Source: Bin80 sp965215475 (GTDB taxonomy: Bacteria > Bacteroidota > Rhodothermia > Rhodothermales > Bin80). From it: 64,000 bases of DNA. A program made the position numbers and the translations under genes. The stretch is taken from assembly GCA_965215475.1 (NCBI GenBank), contig OZ244061.1:1798001-1862000 (forward strand). Direction: 5' to 3'. Below, piece after piece: positions 45,281 to 55,100 of this stretch (position 1 is the stretch's first letter; every line of letters starts with the position of its first letter). The notes under the pieces were generated by a model. That model saw only the letters and a list, made by a program, of their open reading frames with translations. It had not been told where the DNA came from and made no database searches.

Positions 45281-46550
45281 GATTTTATGTTTTGTACAGG
45301 TAGTAATCGACAGAATGCTATAAGGGTTGCGAAAAAGATAACCAAAGAGGCTCTTGCAAAGCCCTCTTCCAATCTGTAAAATATACCCCAAACTACTCCC
45401 AGAGCGATATTTATTTTCCAATGAAGAGGTTTTGCAAGAAGATCATAAGTCAAAACTATAGCCATACACATATTCTGCCCATGGTGAGGCAACGTACAAA
45501 CGATCTCGATGAAACAGAAAATCTCTAGCAGGGATATTTTTGCGTTCTTCTGGATGATTGGTGGGGCGCAGAACAAATTTTCTAACGAGTTGAGGCTCAT
45601 TCTCAGACACATCGATAATGTAGTTGTCTGTTCTGTGTACGCTTGCAATCAAGTAACGAGAATCTCCAAATTCAATCCCTTCGATGAAGCTGAACGTCCC
45701 AGGATTAACGACTTCTGGGGGTGCTCCACCAGGAATGCCAGTAGACGTCCAATCACGAACATCTTTCCCCTCAAACCGGATTGTCTTTAAGTGTGTAAAC
45801 TGATCGTCATAAACAAATATAGTAGGAAGGCCTTTGTATCCTACTGCAATACGATTCCCTTCGGGAGAAATGGATACAACGTAACGGTTCTCCCCGGTAC
45901 GGTCAGGGAGATCCAAAACAGGAAGTAATTGTTTGAATTCAAACCAATGAAAAGGAGGGACAGTGCTACGAGCACAAATGATCCATTTGTTAACTTCGGG
46001 GCATTCCAAAAGCATATATCCAGGCGAAACTCCTAGATTTCCCAAGCCAAAAATAGAAAATGAATTTGCATAATCCATGTTTTCTTTCAAAACTTGGACA
46101 CGCCATCTATCTTTTACAAATACATGAGTTCCATTATAATCAAGCCCCCCCCCATACTTAAGAATTCTCCTGGACCTTCTCCACGTTCACCAATTTTCCG
46201 CACAAGATATCCGTTGTGATCCACCACGAAAATGCCCATAGCTTGGCTATCTGAGATATAAAAGCTGTCTGCAATAGCAATGATACCATTAGGTCGTCCG
46301 AGAACCAAAGAATCTTTTACTAATCCCAGTTCAGCATTAGCAACCCATTCTTCAGTTTGTATATCAGTGTTAACAATAAAGTGTGGAGCAGCGGCTAACA
46401 AGCTGTCAACCGTCGGAGAGTTTTCAAATCGGGTAAGCACTGCTGACTCCCTCTCTCCACAAGCTACAGAGAGAAGAAATAGAAAAGATACAGTAGCGAA
46501 TCTCAAACCAGTAGGAGAAATTAATTTCATAATAGATCCAGCACCAACCC
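45281..46550. repeat. Beta-propeller block, copy B (main part)
   Basis: Near-identical to 34168-35443 and in the same orientation. The first 8 bases are the right target duplication GATTTTAT; the rest includes the small membrane frame, the beta-propeller gene and its upstream bases up to GCACCAACCC at 46550, after which the copies diverge. Confidence 0.9.
45443..46530 (-). pseudogene. Six-bladed beta-propeller lipoprotein B, frame broken at a G9 tract
   Basis: Same architecture as copy A: lipoprotein signal peptide from ATG 46530, GERGEGPGEF motif, nine G on the coding strand at 46145-46153, first frame ending at 46114, second frame running to 45443. The protein differs from A at very few positions (for example GLGNLGV preceded by IF instead of IS, and GDSRYL instead of IDSRYL). 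The same tract length in both copies shows the defect predates the duplication, was converted, or is a common slippage state. Confidence 0.75.
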
Positions 46551-46632
46551 ACCTCCCCTACTATCTAGAACACTACTTGAACGACCCCTGACCTACACGA
46601 ACAAGAATGAGCGTAGGAGGAAAACAGTTGAT

Positions 46633-46878
46633 CTATCCTCCGTTAATAGAACCCCCACATAAACGACCTATCCATGGTCCATCCCCGCCTCCTGACCACG
46701 TCCCATAGTCCCCACAATCAATAGACATGCCCCAGCTATCATCGTCCGTATTGATCTGTGTTTTGCAAGTCCCATTATCACACTCTATTTTCGTTGCGGA
46801 ATCGGACGCATGCGTAGAGATTAAGCTTCCAAGAATGAATATTACGCATACACAGATAAAATTAAAGAGTTTTTCCAT
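46633..46878 (-). CDS. Small secreted Cys/Gly-rich peptide
   Basis: 81 residues from ATG 46878, which gives a good signal peptide (MEKLFNFICVCVIFILGSLI, cleavage near THASDS). The mature peptide of about 55 residues contains four Cys (IECDNGTCKTQ, SIDCGDYGTW, GRLCGGSINGG) and an acidic, Gly-rich composition. It lies about 100 bases upstream of beta-propeller B on the same strand. Pairing of small Cys-containing secreted peptides (NVEALA-type) with six-bladed propeller lipoproteins is known in Bacteroides; a similar partnership is inferred, not shown. Confidence 0.5.
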   Translation of the reverse strand: MEKLFNFICVCVIFILGSLISTHASDSATKIECDNGTCKTQINTDDDSWGMSIDCGDYGTWSGGGDGPWIGRLCGGSINGG

Positions 46879-47008
46879 GACAGTAAGAGATTGTTTAATG
46901 GATGAATGACCTCGGAGTATAAGAAATAAATTGGAATTATTTATATAGTTTCTGCTGTAAAATGTCCCCTGAACAAGGGTGCGTTTTTTCATCTCATTTT
47001 ACATGGAG

Positions 47009-47440
47009 GGCTATGTAATCCGAACCAGTATGCAGGACATGACGATGGAACAAATTGCCCGCTTGTACTGGAAGTTGACTGAGATTGAGAGTGCCTTCCG
47101 ATCCATGAAGTCAGATCTGAGCATGCGCCCCATCGATCACAACAAGGATGCGCATATGGAAGCATATCTGTTTCTCTCGGTCCTGGCCTTACTATACCGT
47201 CTATATGACCCTATTCCAACTCAAAGATAAAGAGATACATGAAAGCTGGGATACGATTCGGTGTCAACTCAATCGGATCACCCACCCGGCTTCCCAAAAC
47301 AAACATCGCTACCTGATTCATATGTGTGATCAGGATCTTCTCCCCTTTTTAGAGGATGTGTTCGCGAACTTGAACCTGAAGTATGACCCTGGGGCCACCA
47401 AACGATCAAGGACCACGTCGTGGAACCCGGCTCGGCCGCT
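47009..47440 (+). pseudogene. IS4/IS1634-type transposase, C-terminal remnant
   Basis: GYVIRTSMQDMTMEQIARLY then WKLTEIESAFRSMKSDLSMR contains the Y-x-R-x-E-x-K signature of IS4-family transposases, with the catalytic Glu in IESAF. After LSVLALLYRLY the frame shifts and continues as FQLKDKEIHESWDTIRCQLN and ends around PGATKRSRTTSW. The first two thirds of the gene are missing. Confidence 0.7.
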
Positions 47441-47474
47441 CCCCCAAAGCCACCGGATGTGTGTTCCGATAAAT

Positions 47475-47709
47475 CAGGCACTTTTAGCCTCATTCTCCGC
47501 TTCTACATTATTGTAAAGCAGTATTGCGACCGCACTTTGGCCAGCGAGTTCATTTCGGCAATAGGAGGCTGGCATTTTTGGAGATTTCCATCAACCAACG
47601 GTGCCAAGCTTTGCGCAGTGCCAACGCGGAATGAATGTCCACTGAAGCGCCCTTGTAACCCCGTCTTGCTCGCATACGTTTTCATATTTTTACGAATTCC
47701 TCCAAACAT
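47475..47709 (-). pseudogene. Tyrosine recombinase, C-terminal catalytic remnant
   Basis: GLQGRFSGHSFRVGTAQSLA carries the H-x-x-R motif of tyrosine recombinases. In another frame a little further on, WKSPKMPASYCRNELAGQSA supplies the catalytic Tyr region (GRWKSPxMPxxYxR) but with a TGA where the Arg should be, and ends at 47475. So at least one frameshift and a nonsense change. It is probably an end of a former genomic island, since an N-terminal integrase fragment is at 31990. Confidence 0.6.
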
Positions 47710-47726
47710 CTTCTAGAGTCGTAATC

Positions 47727-48437
47727 ATGTCAACACAATCCAATATTGAATGGACCGAAACAACGTGGAACCCCGTCACGGGATGCACCAAAATCAGCCA
47801 TGGTTGTAAATTTTGCTACGCAGACCGTATGGCCAAGAGACTTCAGGCTATGGGCGTAGACAAATATCGTAATGGATTTTCCGTCACGATGCACCCCAAT
47901 ACACTCAAAGATCCGCTAAAATGGCGCAAGCCACGCCTCGTGTTCGTCAACTCCATGTCTGATTTCTTCCATGAAGAAGTCTCCGTGTCGTTTATCAAGG
48001 CTGTCTTTGAGACGATGAACCAAGCATTCCATCATACCTTTCAGGTGCTTACCAAGAGACCCGACCGTATTCTCGAAATTGAAGATCGCCTGACTTGGAG
48101 TCCTAATATCTGGCTCGGAACCAGCATCGAATCACAGCGATGGCAGTTTCGTCTGGAAGAACTTGGAAAGACGAGTGCTCAGAGTAAATTCCTGTCACTT
48201 GAGCCGCTACTTGGCCCCCTTCCAGATATTCCAGTAAAAGGAGTGGATTGGGTAATTGTCGGAGGAGAATCTGGACCAGGTGCAAGACCGATGGAAACCG
48301 ACTGGGTCAGGCAAATCCGAGACCTATGCGTACATGAGCAGGTGCCATTTTTCTTCAAGCAATGGGGCGGCGTGTTCAAGAAGCGAACAGGACGAACACT
48401 GGATGGCCGGACATGGGATCAGATGCCCACACGCTAA
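47727..48437 (+). CDS. DUF5131 (phage Gp37/Gp68) family protein
   Basis: 236 residues. NIEWTETTWNPVTGCTKISH followed by GCKFCYADRMAKRL is the family signature, with a radical-SAM-like Cys cluster (C-x6-C-x2-C). NSMSDFFHE, FQVLTKRPDRI, IWLGTSIES and WVIVGGESGPGARPM are the other conserved blocks. The family is common in phages and mobile islands, often beside three-Cys-motif partner (TcmP) proteins, and its biochemical activity is not established. Gene intact; single. Confidence 0.88.
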   Translation: MSTQSNIEWTETTWNPVTGCTKISHGCKFCYADRMAKRLQAMGVDKYRNGFSVTMHPNTLKDPLKWRKPRLVFVNSMSDFFHEEVSVSFIKAVFETMNQAFHHTFQVLTKRPDRILEIEDRLTWSPNIWLGTSIESQRWQFRLEELGKTSAQSKFLSLEPLLGPLPDIPVKGVDWVIVGGESGPGARPMETDWVRQIRDLCVHEQVPFFFKQWGGVFKKRTGRTLDGRTWDQMPTR

Positions 48438-48618
48438 CGAACGGTTTGAACCGGAGGATCCAGTATCTAGAACGTCATGTAAAATGGGTTACATCTGAGA
48501 TGGTTTGTTTTCAGCGATAGTTATATAGTTCTTCGGGGGCTGTATCTTAAAATGAGTATGGATATTCGAATTTCTATCAAGAATTCTCTTGTACTAACTG
48601 ATACGATCTCCCAAGCCC

Positions 48619-49254
48619 GTGTTCTTGTATTCTGCATGTAACCTCAATGAGATCCCGTCAATAGGGAAAGGTAGACTGTTACTGAACGATTTAGCGGAAG
48701 CGCAGCGGTTGGAGACGGATATGATCGTTGTAGTCAACTACAATGCTCTCCAAAATTTCAGGAGGGTTGGATCTGCCTATCAGTCAGAATCAATTCCCCA
48801 AGATGCAATCTTGAATCTAAACCCTTATGCTCCACCTCGCGCAGTGACCGCTGCCGGGGGGCTCGTCCGGCATAGGGTCACAGGGGAACTTCTTTGCATC
48901 CGGCGACACGGAGTTCTAGATCTTCCTAAGGGGAAGCTATATCCCAATGAATCCATTGCAACCTGTGCAGCTCGGGAATTGCAGGAAGAGACGGGAGCAG
49001 ATGACCTGATTCAAGGGCAACTTCTAGGAATGACTGTACATGGATATCGTAGATCCGGTTTCTTTGAAGTCAAAACCACGTACTGGTATGCGTTCACATC
49101 CGAATCCATGCACTTTACACCTGCATCGGAAGAGGGAATTGATGCCGTGTTCTGGATTCCCTATGCACAGGCAGAGCAGGAAGTGGGCTACCCAGTTCTG
49201 CGTAATCTTCTGGCCGACCTGAGGATCGTCATGCAGGATGAGGATCAACCTTGA
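48619..49254 (+). CDS. NUDIX hydrolase
   Basis: 211 residues from GTG 48619. The Nudix box is complete: GKLYPNESIATCAARELQEE followed by TGA, preceded by AAGGLVRHRVTGELLCIRRH. It hydrolyses a nucleoside diphosphate linked to another moiety; substrate unknown. An upstream frame starting at ATG 48558 (MDIRISIKNSLVLTDTISQA) could be the real N-terminus separated by a frameshift near 48630, so the start is uncertain. It overlaps the end of the convergent rnd gene by 26 bases. Confidence 0.8.
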   Translation: MFLYSACNLNEIPSIGKGRLLLNDLAEAQRLETDMIVVVNYNALQNFRRVGSAYQSESIPQDAILNLNPYAPPRAVTAAGGLVRHRVTGELLCIRRHGVLDLPKGKLYPNESIATCAARELQEETGADDLIQGQLLGMTVHGYRRSGFFEVKTTYWYAFTSESMHFTPASEEGIDAVFWIPYAQAEQEVGYPVLRNLLADLRIVMQDEDQP

Positions 49255-50374
49255 GCACGCCGTCACGGAGCGTAACCGATAATCTTCCCTGTAGGATCTC
49301 TATAAGATCCCGTCCTGCGATTTCGCGCCGCCAACTCTGCAACAATGGATTTGAAGATTTTTCTGGGTTCACAATAAAGTCCGTAAGGCTCGCATTTGTC
49401 CCTATCAATTCCGGCTCAATTCCATACTCAGAACCCCGGGAGGCAATGACTGCAAGCAAAAGGTGAAGTTGAGCGATTTCGTTGCTCCTAAGTGGTCGTA
49501 AAGCGAGAGAGGTAGGACATGCATGAGTCGGAGTATGGAGAGCCTCCTTGATCAGGTTTGCCATCTGAAGTTCATAGCGGCGAGGCAGTGAGGAGCAATG
49601 GACTCGTACCTGACCCGGTTTTGTATATTTCCGCTTGGCCAACCTCAGAATCTCTTTGTCATGTAATAGATTCTTGGGCAAAATATCCATCTCCAGAGCG
49701 ATAGCTGTGCGCCAGTTTGCAATCGCGGAAACTACAGCACATTGTTGAGGCGAAAATTTACGAGTGACAGGAGAGCGAAGAAGTCGTTCTGTGGACGAAG
49801 GAGGCAGGTAGAACTCTGGATCATTGAAACGATACATTTCTTGCTCAAGCCATGGAATGCGTTGCATTCGATGTGCCTCCGAAAGCAGCACGTCCCGGAT
49901 CTGATGCAGATAGAGAACATCCCTTTCTGCATACTTGATCTGGGCTGGTTTAAGTGGGCGGCGTAGCCAATTTGATCGCTGCTGACCTTTGGAGAGGAGT
50001 ATGCCACAGAGGTTCTGAGCCAGTTCCGATAAGGAATAATTTGTCCCCATCCCAAGTAGGCGGGCGGCAAGCTTTACGTCGAAGATATTCTTCGGTGTTG
50101 CCTTGGTTGTATTGGCAATCAATCTAAGATCTTGATTTGCATCATGTAGAATTTTAACGATCCCAGGATTTTCCAAGATTGGCCTTAGTGGAGTCAAGTG
50201 ATTCAAGGCGAGTACATCAATGAGATGAACCTCTTTTGAACTGAACCCCACCTGTACCAAAGACAGAATCGTCTCGGAATATTTGCCGGAAATGAATTCA
50301 GTATCTAGTGCAACCGAAGAAGATGCCTTCATCCGGGAACACAGATCCGATAGTGCCTCAGCAGTGTTAATCAT
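49229..50374 (-). CDS. rnd: Ribonuclease D
   Basis: 381 residues. DEDD 3'-5' exonuclease motifs: SVALDTEFISG (Exo I), KILHDANQDLRLI (Exo II) and YAERDVLYLHQI (Exo III, with Tyr). Two HRDC-like helical domains follow (IANWRTAIALEMDILPKNLL). It trims 3' ends of tRNAs and other stable RNAs. The gene is divergent from the ferredoxin gene. Confidence 0.92.
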   Translation of the reverse strand: MINTAEALSDLCSRMKASSSVALDTEFISGKYSETILSLVQVGFSSKEVHLIDVLALNHLTPLRPILENPGIVKILHDANQDLRLIANTTKATPKNIFDVKLAARLLGMGTNYSLSELAQNLCGILLSKGQQRSNWLRRPLKPAQIKYAERDVLYLHQIRDVLLSEAHRMQRIPWLEQEMYRFNDPEFYLPPSSTERLLRSPVTRKFSPQQCAVVSAIANWRTAIALEMDILPKNLLHDKEILRLAKRKYTKPGQVRVHCSSLPRRYELQMANLIKEALHTPTHACPTSLALRPLRSNEIAQLHLLLAVIASRGSEYGIEPELIGTNASLTDFIVNPEKSSNPLLQSWRREIAGRDLIEILQGRLSVTLRDGVLKVDPHPA

Positions 50375-50484
50375 GGTTGAGTTGGAGCAGTAAGGAGTCC
50401 GATGAGTATAAGGGGAGAACCTGCTTGAGTTTAAGCTGAACGAACAGATTATCTTATATTAATCAGCGAAATTATTTTCTAGAC

Positions 50485-50829
50485 ATGCCTTACATCGTTA
50501 CCGAACCATGCATTAATTGCAAGCATACCGACTGTGTGGAGGTGTGCCCTGTAGACTGTTTTTATGAAGGGCCTAATTTTCTGGTGATCCATCCTGATGA
50601 ATGCATTGATTGCAATGCATGCGTGCCGGTATGTCCGGTGGAGGCAATCTATCCAGACGATGAAATTCCAGAAAAATGGGAGCATTATGCCGACTGGAAC
50701 AGCTATCTCGCAGAAAAATGGCAAGAGCAGGACTACAATATTATTGAGCGTAAAGAGCCTTTGCCCGATTCAGAGGAGTGGAAAACCAGAGAAAAATCCG
50801 AGGAAGATATCTTGGAGTGGGATGCTTAA
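50485..50829 (+). CDS. fdxA: Seven-iron ferredoxin (FdxA-like)
   Basis: 114 residues. CINCKHTDCVEVCPVDCF binds the 3Fe-4S cluster and CIDCNACVPVCPVEAIYPD the 4Fe-4S cluster, matching FdxA. The tail (WNSYLAEKWQEQDY) is also family-typical. It is a cytoplasmic electron carrier. It converges on ahcY with a 4-base overlap of stop codons. Confidence 0.92.
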   Translation: MPYIVTEPCINCKHTDCVEVCPVDCFYEGPNFLVIHPDECIDCNACVPVCPVEAIYPDDEIPEKWEHYADWNSYLAEKWQEQDYNIIERKEPLPDSEEWKTREKSEEDILEWDA

Positions 50830-52103
50830 GTTCCAGCGGAGTAATCACTCGCGTACTTTTTTTGCTCCAAGGTTAAGGTATCAATTTCGAGTCCCATCGT
50901 GTGCAGCTTCAAACGGGCAATCTCTTCGTCAATAGAAGCTGGCAAATCAATCACCTTGCGTGGCAACTTTGTGCCGCGTTCTTTGGATTGGATCAGGCTC
51001 AGGTGAGCCATAAATTGGTTGGCAAAACTCATATCCATCACCTCAGAGGGGTGTCCCTCTGCGGCGGCAAGGTTCACTAGCCTCCCGTCTGCAAGCACAT
51101 AAATCTTGGCTCCATCGGCACGGGTATATTCACGGTTATTCGGCCGAATATCCCGTTGAGACGTTACGAGTTCCGCCAACTCAATCAGATTCAATTCTAC
51201 ATCATAGTGCCCCGTGTTGCAGACGATCGCCCCATCCTTCATGGATTTAAAGTGTTGTCCGCAAATCACATCCTTCATGCCGGTGGCCGTCACAAATACA
51301 TCGCCAATACGAGCAGCCTCCTCCATAGGCATGACTCGCATACCGTCCAAGGTTGCCTTGAGTGCAGCTGCAGGACGCACTTCAGTCACAATTACATTGG
51401 CTCCCATTCCACGACCTCGAATCGCAACCCCCCTGCCGCAGTGTCCATAGCCCGCAACGACCAGGTTTTTTCCAGCCAAAAGTACGCTGCTGGCACGCAG
51501 GATCCCGTCAAGGGTTGATTGTCCCGTTCCGTAGACATTGTCAAAATCCCACTTGGTCTCCGTATCGTTTACGGCGTACACAGGATAAAGGAGCTTGTTG
51601 TCATCGGCCATTGCGCGGAGTCTTTGTACGCCGGTTGTAGTTTCTTCACTACCACCAATAATGTGATCAGACAGGTGCGGAAATCGCTTATGAATCGTAA
51701 AAATCAAATCCGCTCCATCATCAAGTGTGGTGTCGGGAGGAGTATCAATCGTACGGTCAATACTCCAATAAAATTCTTCCACATTCTGTCCGTACCAAGC
51801 ATATATCTGGGTCCCACCAAGCGCCAGTGCAGCCGCAACTTCGTCATTTGTGGAGAGGGGGTTGCAGCCGCTCCATGAAACTTCAGCACCGCATGCAGCC
51901 AGAGTCTCAATGAGTACCGCCGTCTCTTTAGTGACATGCAGGCAGCCGGTAATTTTATATCCCTTGAATGGTTGCGAATCTGCATATTGCTCACGCAAGC
52001 GCATCATCACAGGCATTCTGCTTTCGGCCCATTCAATCCGCATTCGACCGTTGTCGGCTAGACTTAGATCCCGCACTTTATATTTCCCTTCCAAATGATT
52101 CAT
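50826..52103 (-). CDS. ahcY: Adenosylhomocysteinase
   Basis: 425 residues. GYKITGCLHVTKETAVLIET, then WSGCNPLSTNDEVAAAL, FDNVYGTGQSTLDGILRA, and NAD-binding LVVAGYGHCGRGVAIRGRGM are signature sequences. It hydrolyses S-adenosylhomocysteine to adenosine and homocysteine. It pairs functionally with metK in the SAM cycle, which lies 4 kb upstream on the same strand with a protease gene in between. EFYWSIDRTI with a short insert loop fits the bacterial form lacking the 40-residue insertion. Confidence 0.95.
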   Translation of the reverse strand: MNHLEGKYKVRDLSLADNGRMRIEWAESRMPVMMRLREQYADSQPFKGYKITGCLHVTKETAVLIETLAACGAEVSWSGCNPLSTNDEVAAALALGGTQIYAWYGQNVEEFYWSIDRTIDTPPDTTLDDGADLIFTIHKRFPHLSDHIIGGSEETTTGVQRLRAMADDNKLLYPVYAVNDTETKWDFDNVYGTGQSTLDGILRASSVLLAGKNLVVAGYGHCGRGVAIRGRGMGANVIVTEVRPAAALKATLDGMRVMPMEEAARIGDVFVTATGMKDVICGQHFKSMKDGAIVCNTGHYDVELNLIELAELVTSQRDIRPNNREYTRADGAKIYVLADGRLVNLAAAEGHPSEVMDMSFANQFMAHLSLIQSKERGTKLPRKVIDLPASIDEEIARLKLHTMGLEIDTLTLEQKKYASDYSAGT

Positions 52104-52164
52104 GACTCAATTTGATTCAACTACGGTGGCAGCACTCAAACCCGTATCTGTGGGCCCGGTTCGT

Positions 52165-55100
52165 TCACCGTACAAGTGTTATGGGTTGCTGCAAAAGTGT
52201 GTTTTCGGTTTCCATTCTGACCCAATATACTCCGGGTGCATGGCCATCTAGGTTTAACGTAATTGCATGCCCTCCTGCCTTATAGGTGCGATCAGTTACA
52301 TTTTGCATATTCTGACCCAGGAGGTTGAAGATTGTAATTCGGACATGTGAAGTTTCCGGGAGAATATAACTGATGGTCGTCTCTCCTCTGAATGGGTTCG
52401 GAAAATTTGGATACAGGGTCAGGTCAGGAGAGGGATGGGCCGTTTCAGATTCCTCGGAAAGACGGTAATATTCGGCACTGAGGATTTCCCAGTAGCCATT
52501 CTCTTCTTGTTGCCTGCCATGGAGCATATCTATCCGGAGTTGGAGTGGCTGGGGCAGAGACGTAAGGTCAAACCACGATGTAATTACCTTAGGAGAGTGC
52601 CCTGAAAACTCTAATACATTCCGCTGATTCAGTTCAGAGGAATAAGTTCTGGGCGCCAAAACCTGCCATGTATTACCGCCGTCTTCCGTCACGCTGAGTC
52701 GTCCAAGACTTCCCCCATCCAGTCGGTAGGTATGACGCAATCGCAACATCGTAATTTCTGGTTGATCTGCAAAGTATACAGGTGTTAGCACGATGGAAGA
52801 TTGCCGGTCGTCCGTATTTGCCTGTGCAAAAAAACCATTTTGGGAGGGAATCCATGCGCCGCTAGGATACCCATTCGTAAGTGCGGGGTATGGGGCTTCA
52901 GAAGAGCGATACAATTTAAGGAGTTCCTCTGCTGAGTCCCCACCAAGAGTACGAAAATTGTTATCGAAGTCTCGGACAGTGATGTAATATCCCAATACAT
53001 CCCCCGGCTCAAGTTCAGGGATGGAGAGGTCCATATAGAACCAGTTCGGATCAGAATCAAGAGGTCTTAGCCAAGATTCGCTCAGAAATTCAATTCGCGT
53101 ATCCTCAAGTTTGTAGAGGCGAAGACGGATGGATTCAATTCCGGTATCGTCCATGGCAGTAACCTGAATCGGTGTAGTCGCCTCGTCAGAGGAAATGAAT
53201 TGATAGGAAAGTGGAGCGCTCTGAACCACAGGTATGACCTGTTCAGTCGGTGAATCGGTGAGTACACGCACATCACGAACGGCCCATCCCGCGTAGTTAT
53301 CGGTTGTCGAGTTTGAATTACCCAATCCGGTTCCGAACACAAGTCGGGAATGAACCTCGAACCTGTAAATCTCTGGAGGTGCATCAGGTAGAGGTACCCG
53401 AACGCGGCGCCAGCCAAAACTTGAGCCCCCAAAAGCAGGAGTTTCAGAGAGCGGGTTGGCCTGAGTTGACTCAATGTTCCCGTTGTAGCCCCACTGCGGC
53501 TCGGCAATGATCCATGATTGCCCACCATCTATTGAAAGTTGAATCTGCCCACCATCATAAATGATACCGCCAGTATGACCTGGGCCTAGTACCGACGTAT
53601 GTTCAAAGTCATACCAGTGCCAGAATTCCAGATGCGCGTTCGGGTACCCGGAAACGTTGACTTCAGGAAAGGAGAGAAAGCTTTGAGAAGGATGATTGCT
53701 ATAGGACCCGTCTGGATTGGTGATCCAAAGTGATCCTTGATGCCTAAAAACATTCTCCCCAGAGGCCCATTCACCCGTGGCGAATCCGGTCAAGTCATCA
53801 GGATTCCATATCGCAAGTTGACTAGATTCAGGAATCACATCTATGCGCAACTGAGACTCTTCGAGAGGCGGAAATACCACAATATTTGGTGGTTCTGCAT
53901 TGTCATAAGCAGTAATTCGGTACTCTATCCATGTTCCCGGAAACACATGTTCGGGAGAATCTTGCAGTGGCAGATGAAACGTATACGTGTCCCCGTTTGA
54001 ATTCTCCAAGTCAAGCGTACCGGAATCTGGTTCTTGCTCTCTAGGATCATGGATCGTATAGGTGAACACGACCTTAGACACGGCATTGTCATCCGATATT
54101 TGAACGGAGAAAGGATCCTGAACTTGCTCGGGGAGGATATGTGTTACAGGTGTATAGGTGACGGTGGGTGCCTGGGTATCGGCTCCAACATATATGGTGA
54201 AAAGATGTGAGGGAGCCGATTCGGGGTAAGTGACCGAAACAACTTGGGTAGAAGCCTGGAAGTAGTATTCGATGAGGGTAGTGGAGGGAGAAGGCAAGAT
54301 TTGCGCACTATATAAGGTTCTACTCTCTTGGGTCAGTGCTTGGGTAACGAAATCTCCTGAATCTATACTGTAGTTGACGACCGATTGAGTGAGTGGAATT
54401 CCAGATCCCGTTACGGTAATATTTGCTTTGATTTCGATTGGAAGAGTAGAATCAAACTGACGAGCAGGAGGAGTATGGGTAATTGCAGGAATTCCACTCG
54501 GTATGGATAAGAATCCTCTAGATGCAAAGATGTCATAGATGTCATCGGTGTATCGCCCACTATGTAGTGCTTCATCGGCGACTAAGAGTGCTTCGGCCAT
54601 ATCTTCAAGCACGAAATTGGGGCCGAGGTAAGAAAATGCGGCCAGATGCAGGCGATCCGCATTCTCGCGACCAGCTCGCTCCCAGAGCTTCATCATAAGA
54701 GCTGCCCAGGTCCGCCCGTAATCATAGATGTAACACATTATCCGGCATTCCCGTCGAATTACATCATAGTGATGATTCCCATCAACGCGGCGCCCTCCCC
54801 AAGCGATTCCGTCCCACGGAAATACTTCTCTCCAATCTCCTAAGGGAACCTCTCCACGTTCCATAAGGTCTCTCCGATGAGAGACCGCCCAATAGTCGGC
54901 AAACCCTTCACTGAGAACTCCCCATTCTCGAGCATTTGGAGTCTGAAATCCTACGTAGTGGTGCATCACGGCATGGCCATATTCGTGGAGGATCACACCT
55001 GCATCTTCTGCATCATCTACCCCGCCATCTCCAAAACTTAGAGATCTTCGTACAGGATTATAGAAGGATTGATCTTCAGGGAATGCATGTGGGTCTGCAG

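Noticed and set aside
47503..47709. Intact small gene (68 codons, GLQGRFSGHSFRVGT)
   Set aside because: It is the frameshifted C-terminal piece of a tyrosine recombinase, not an independent gene.
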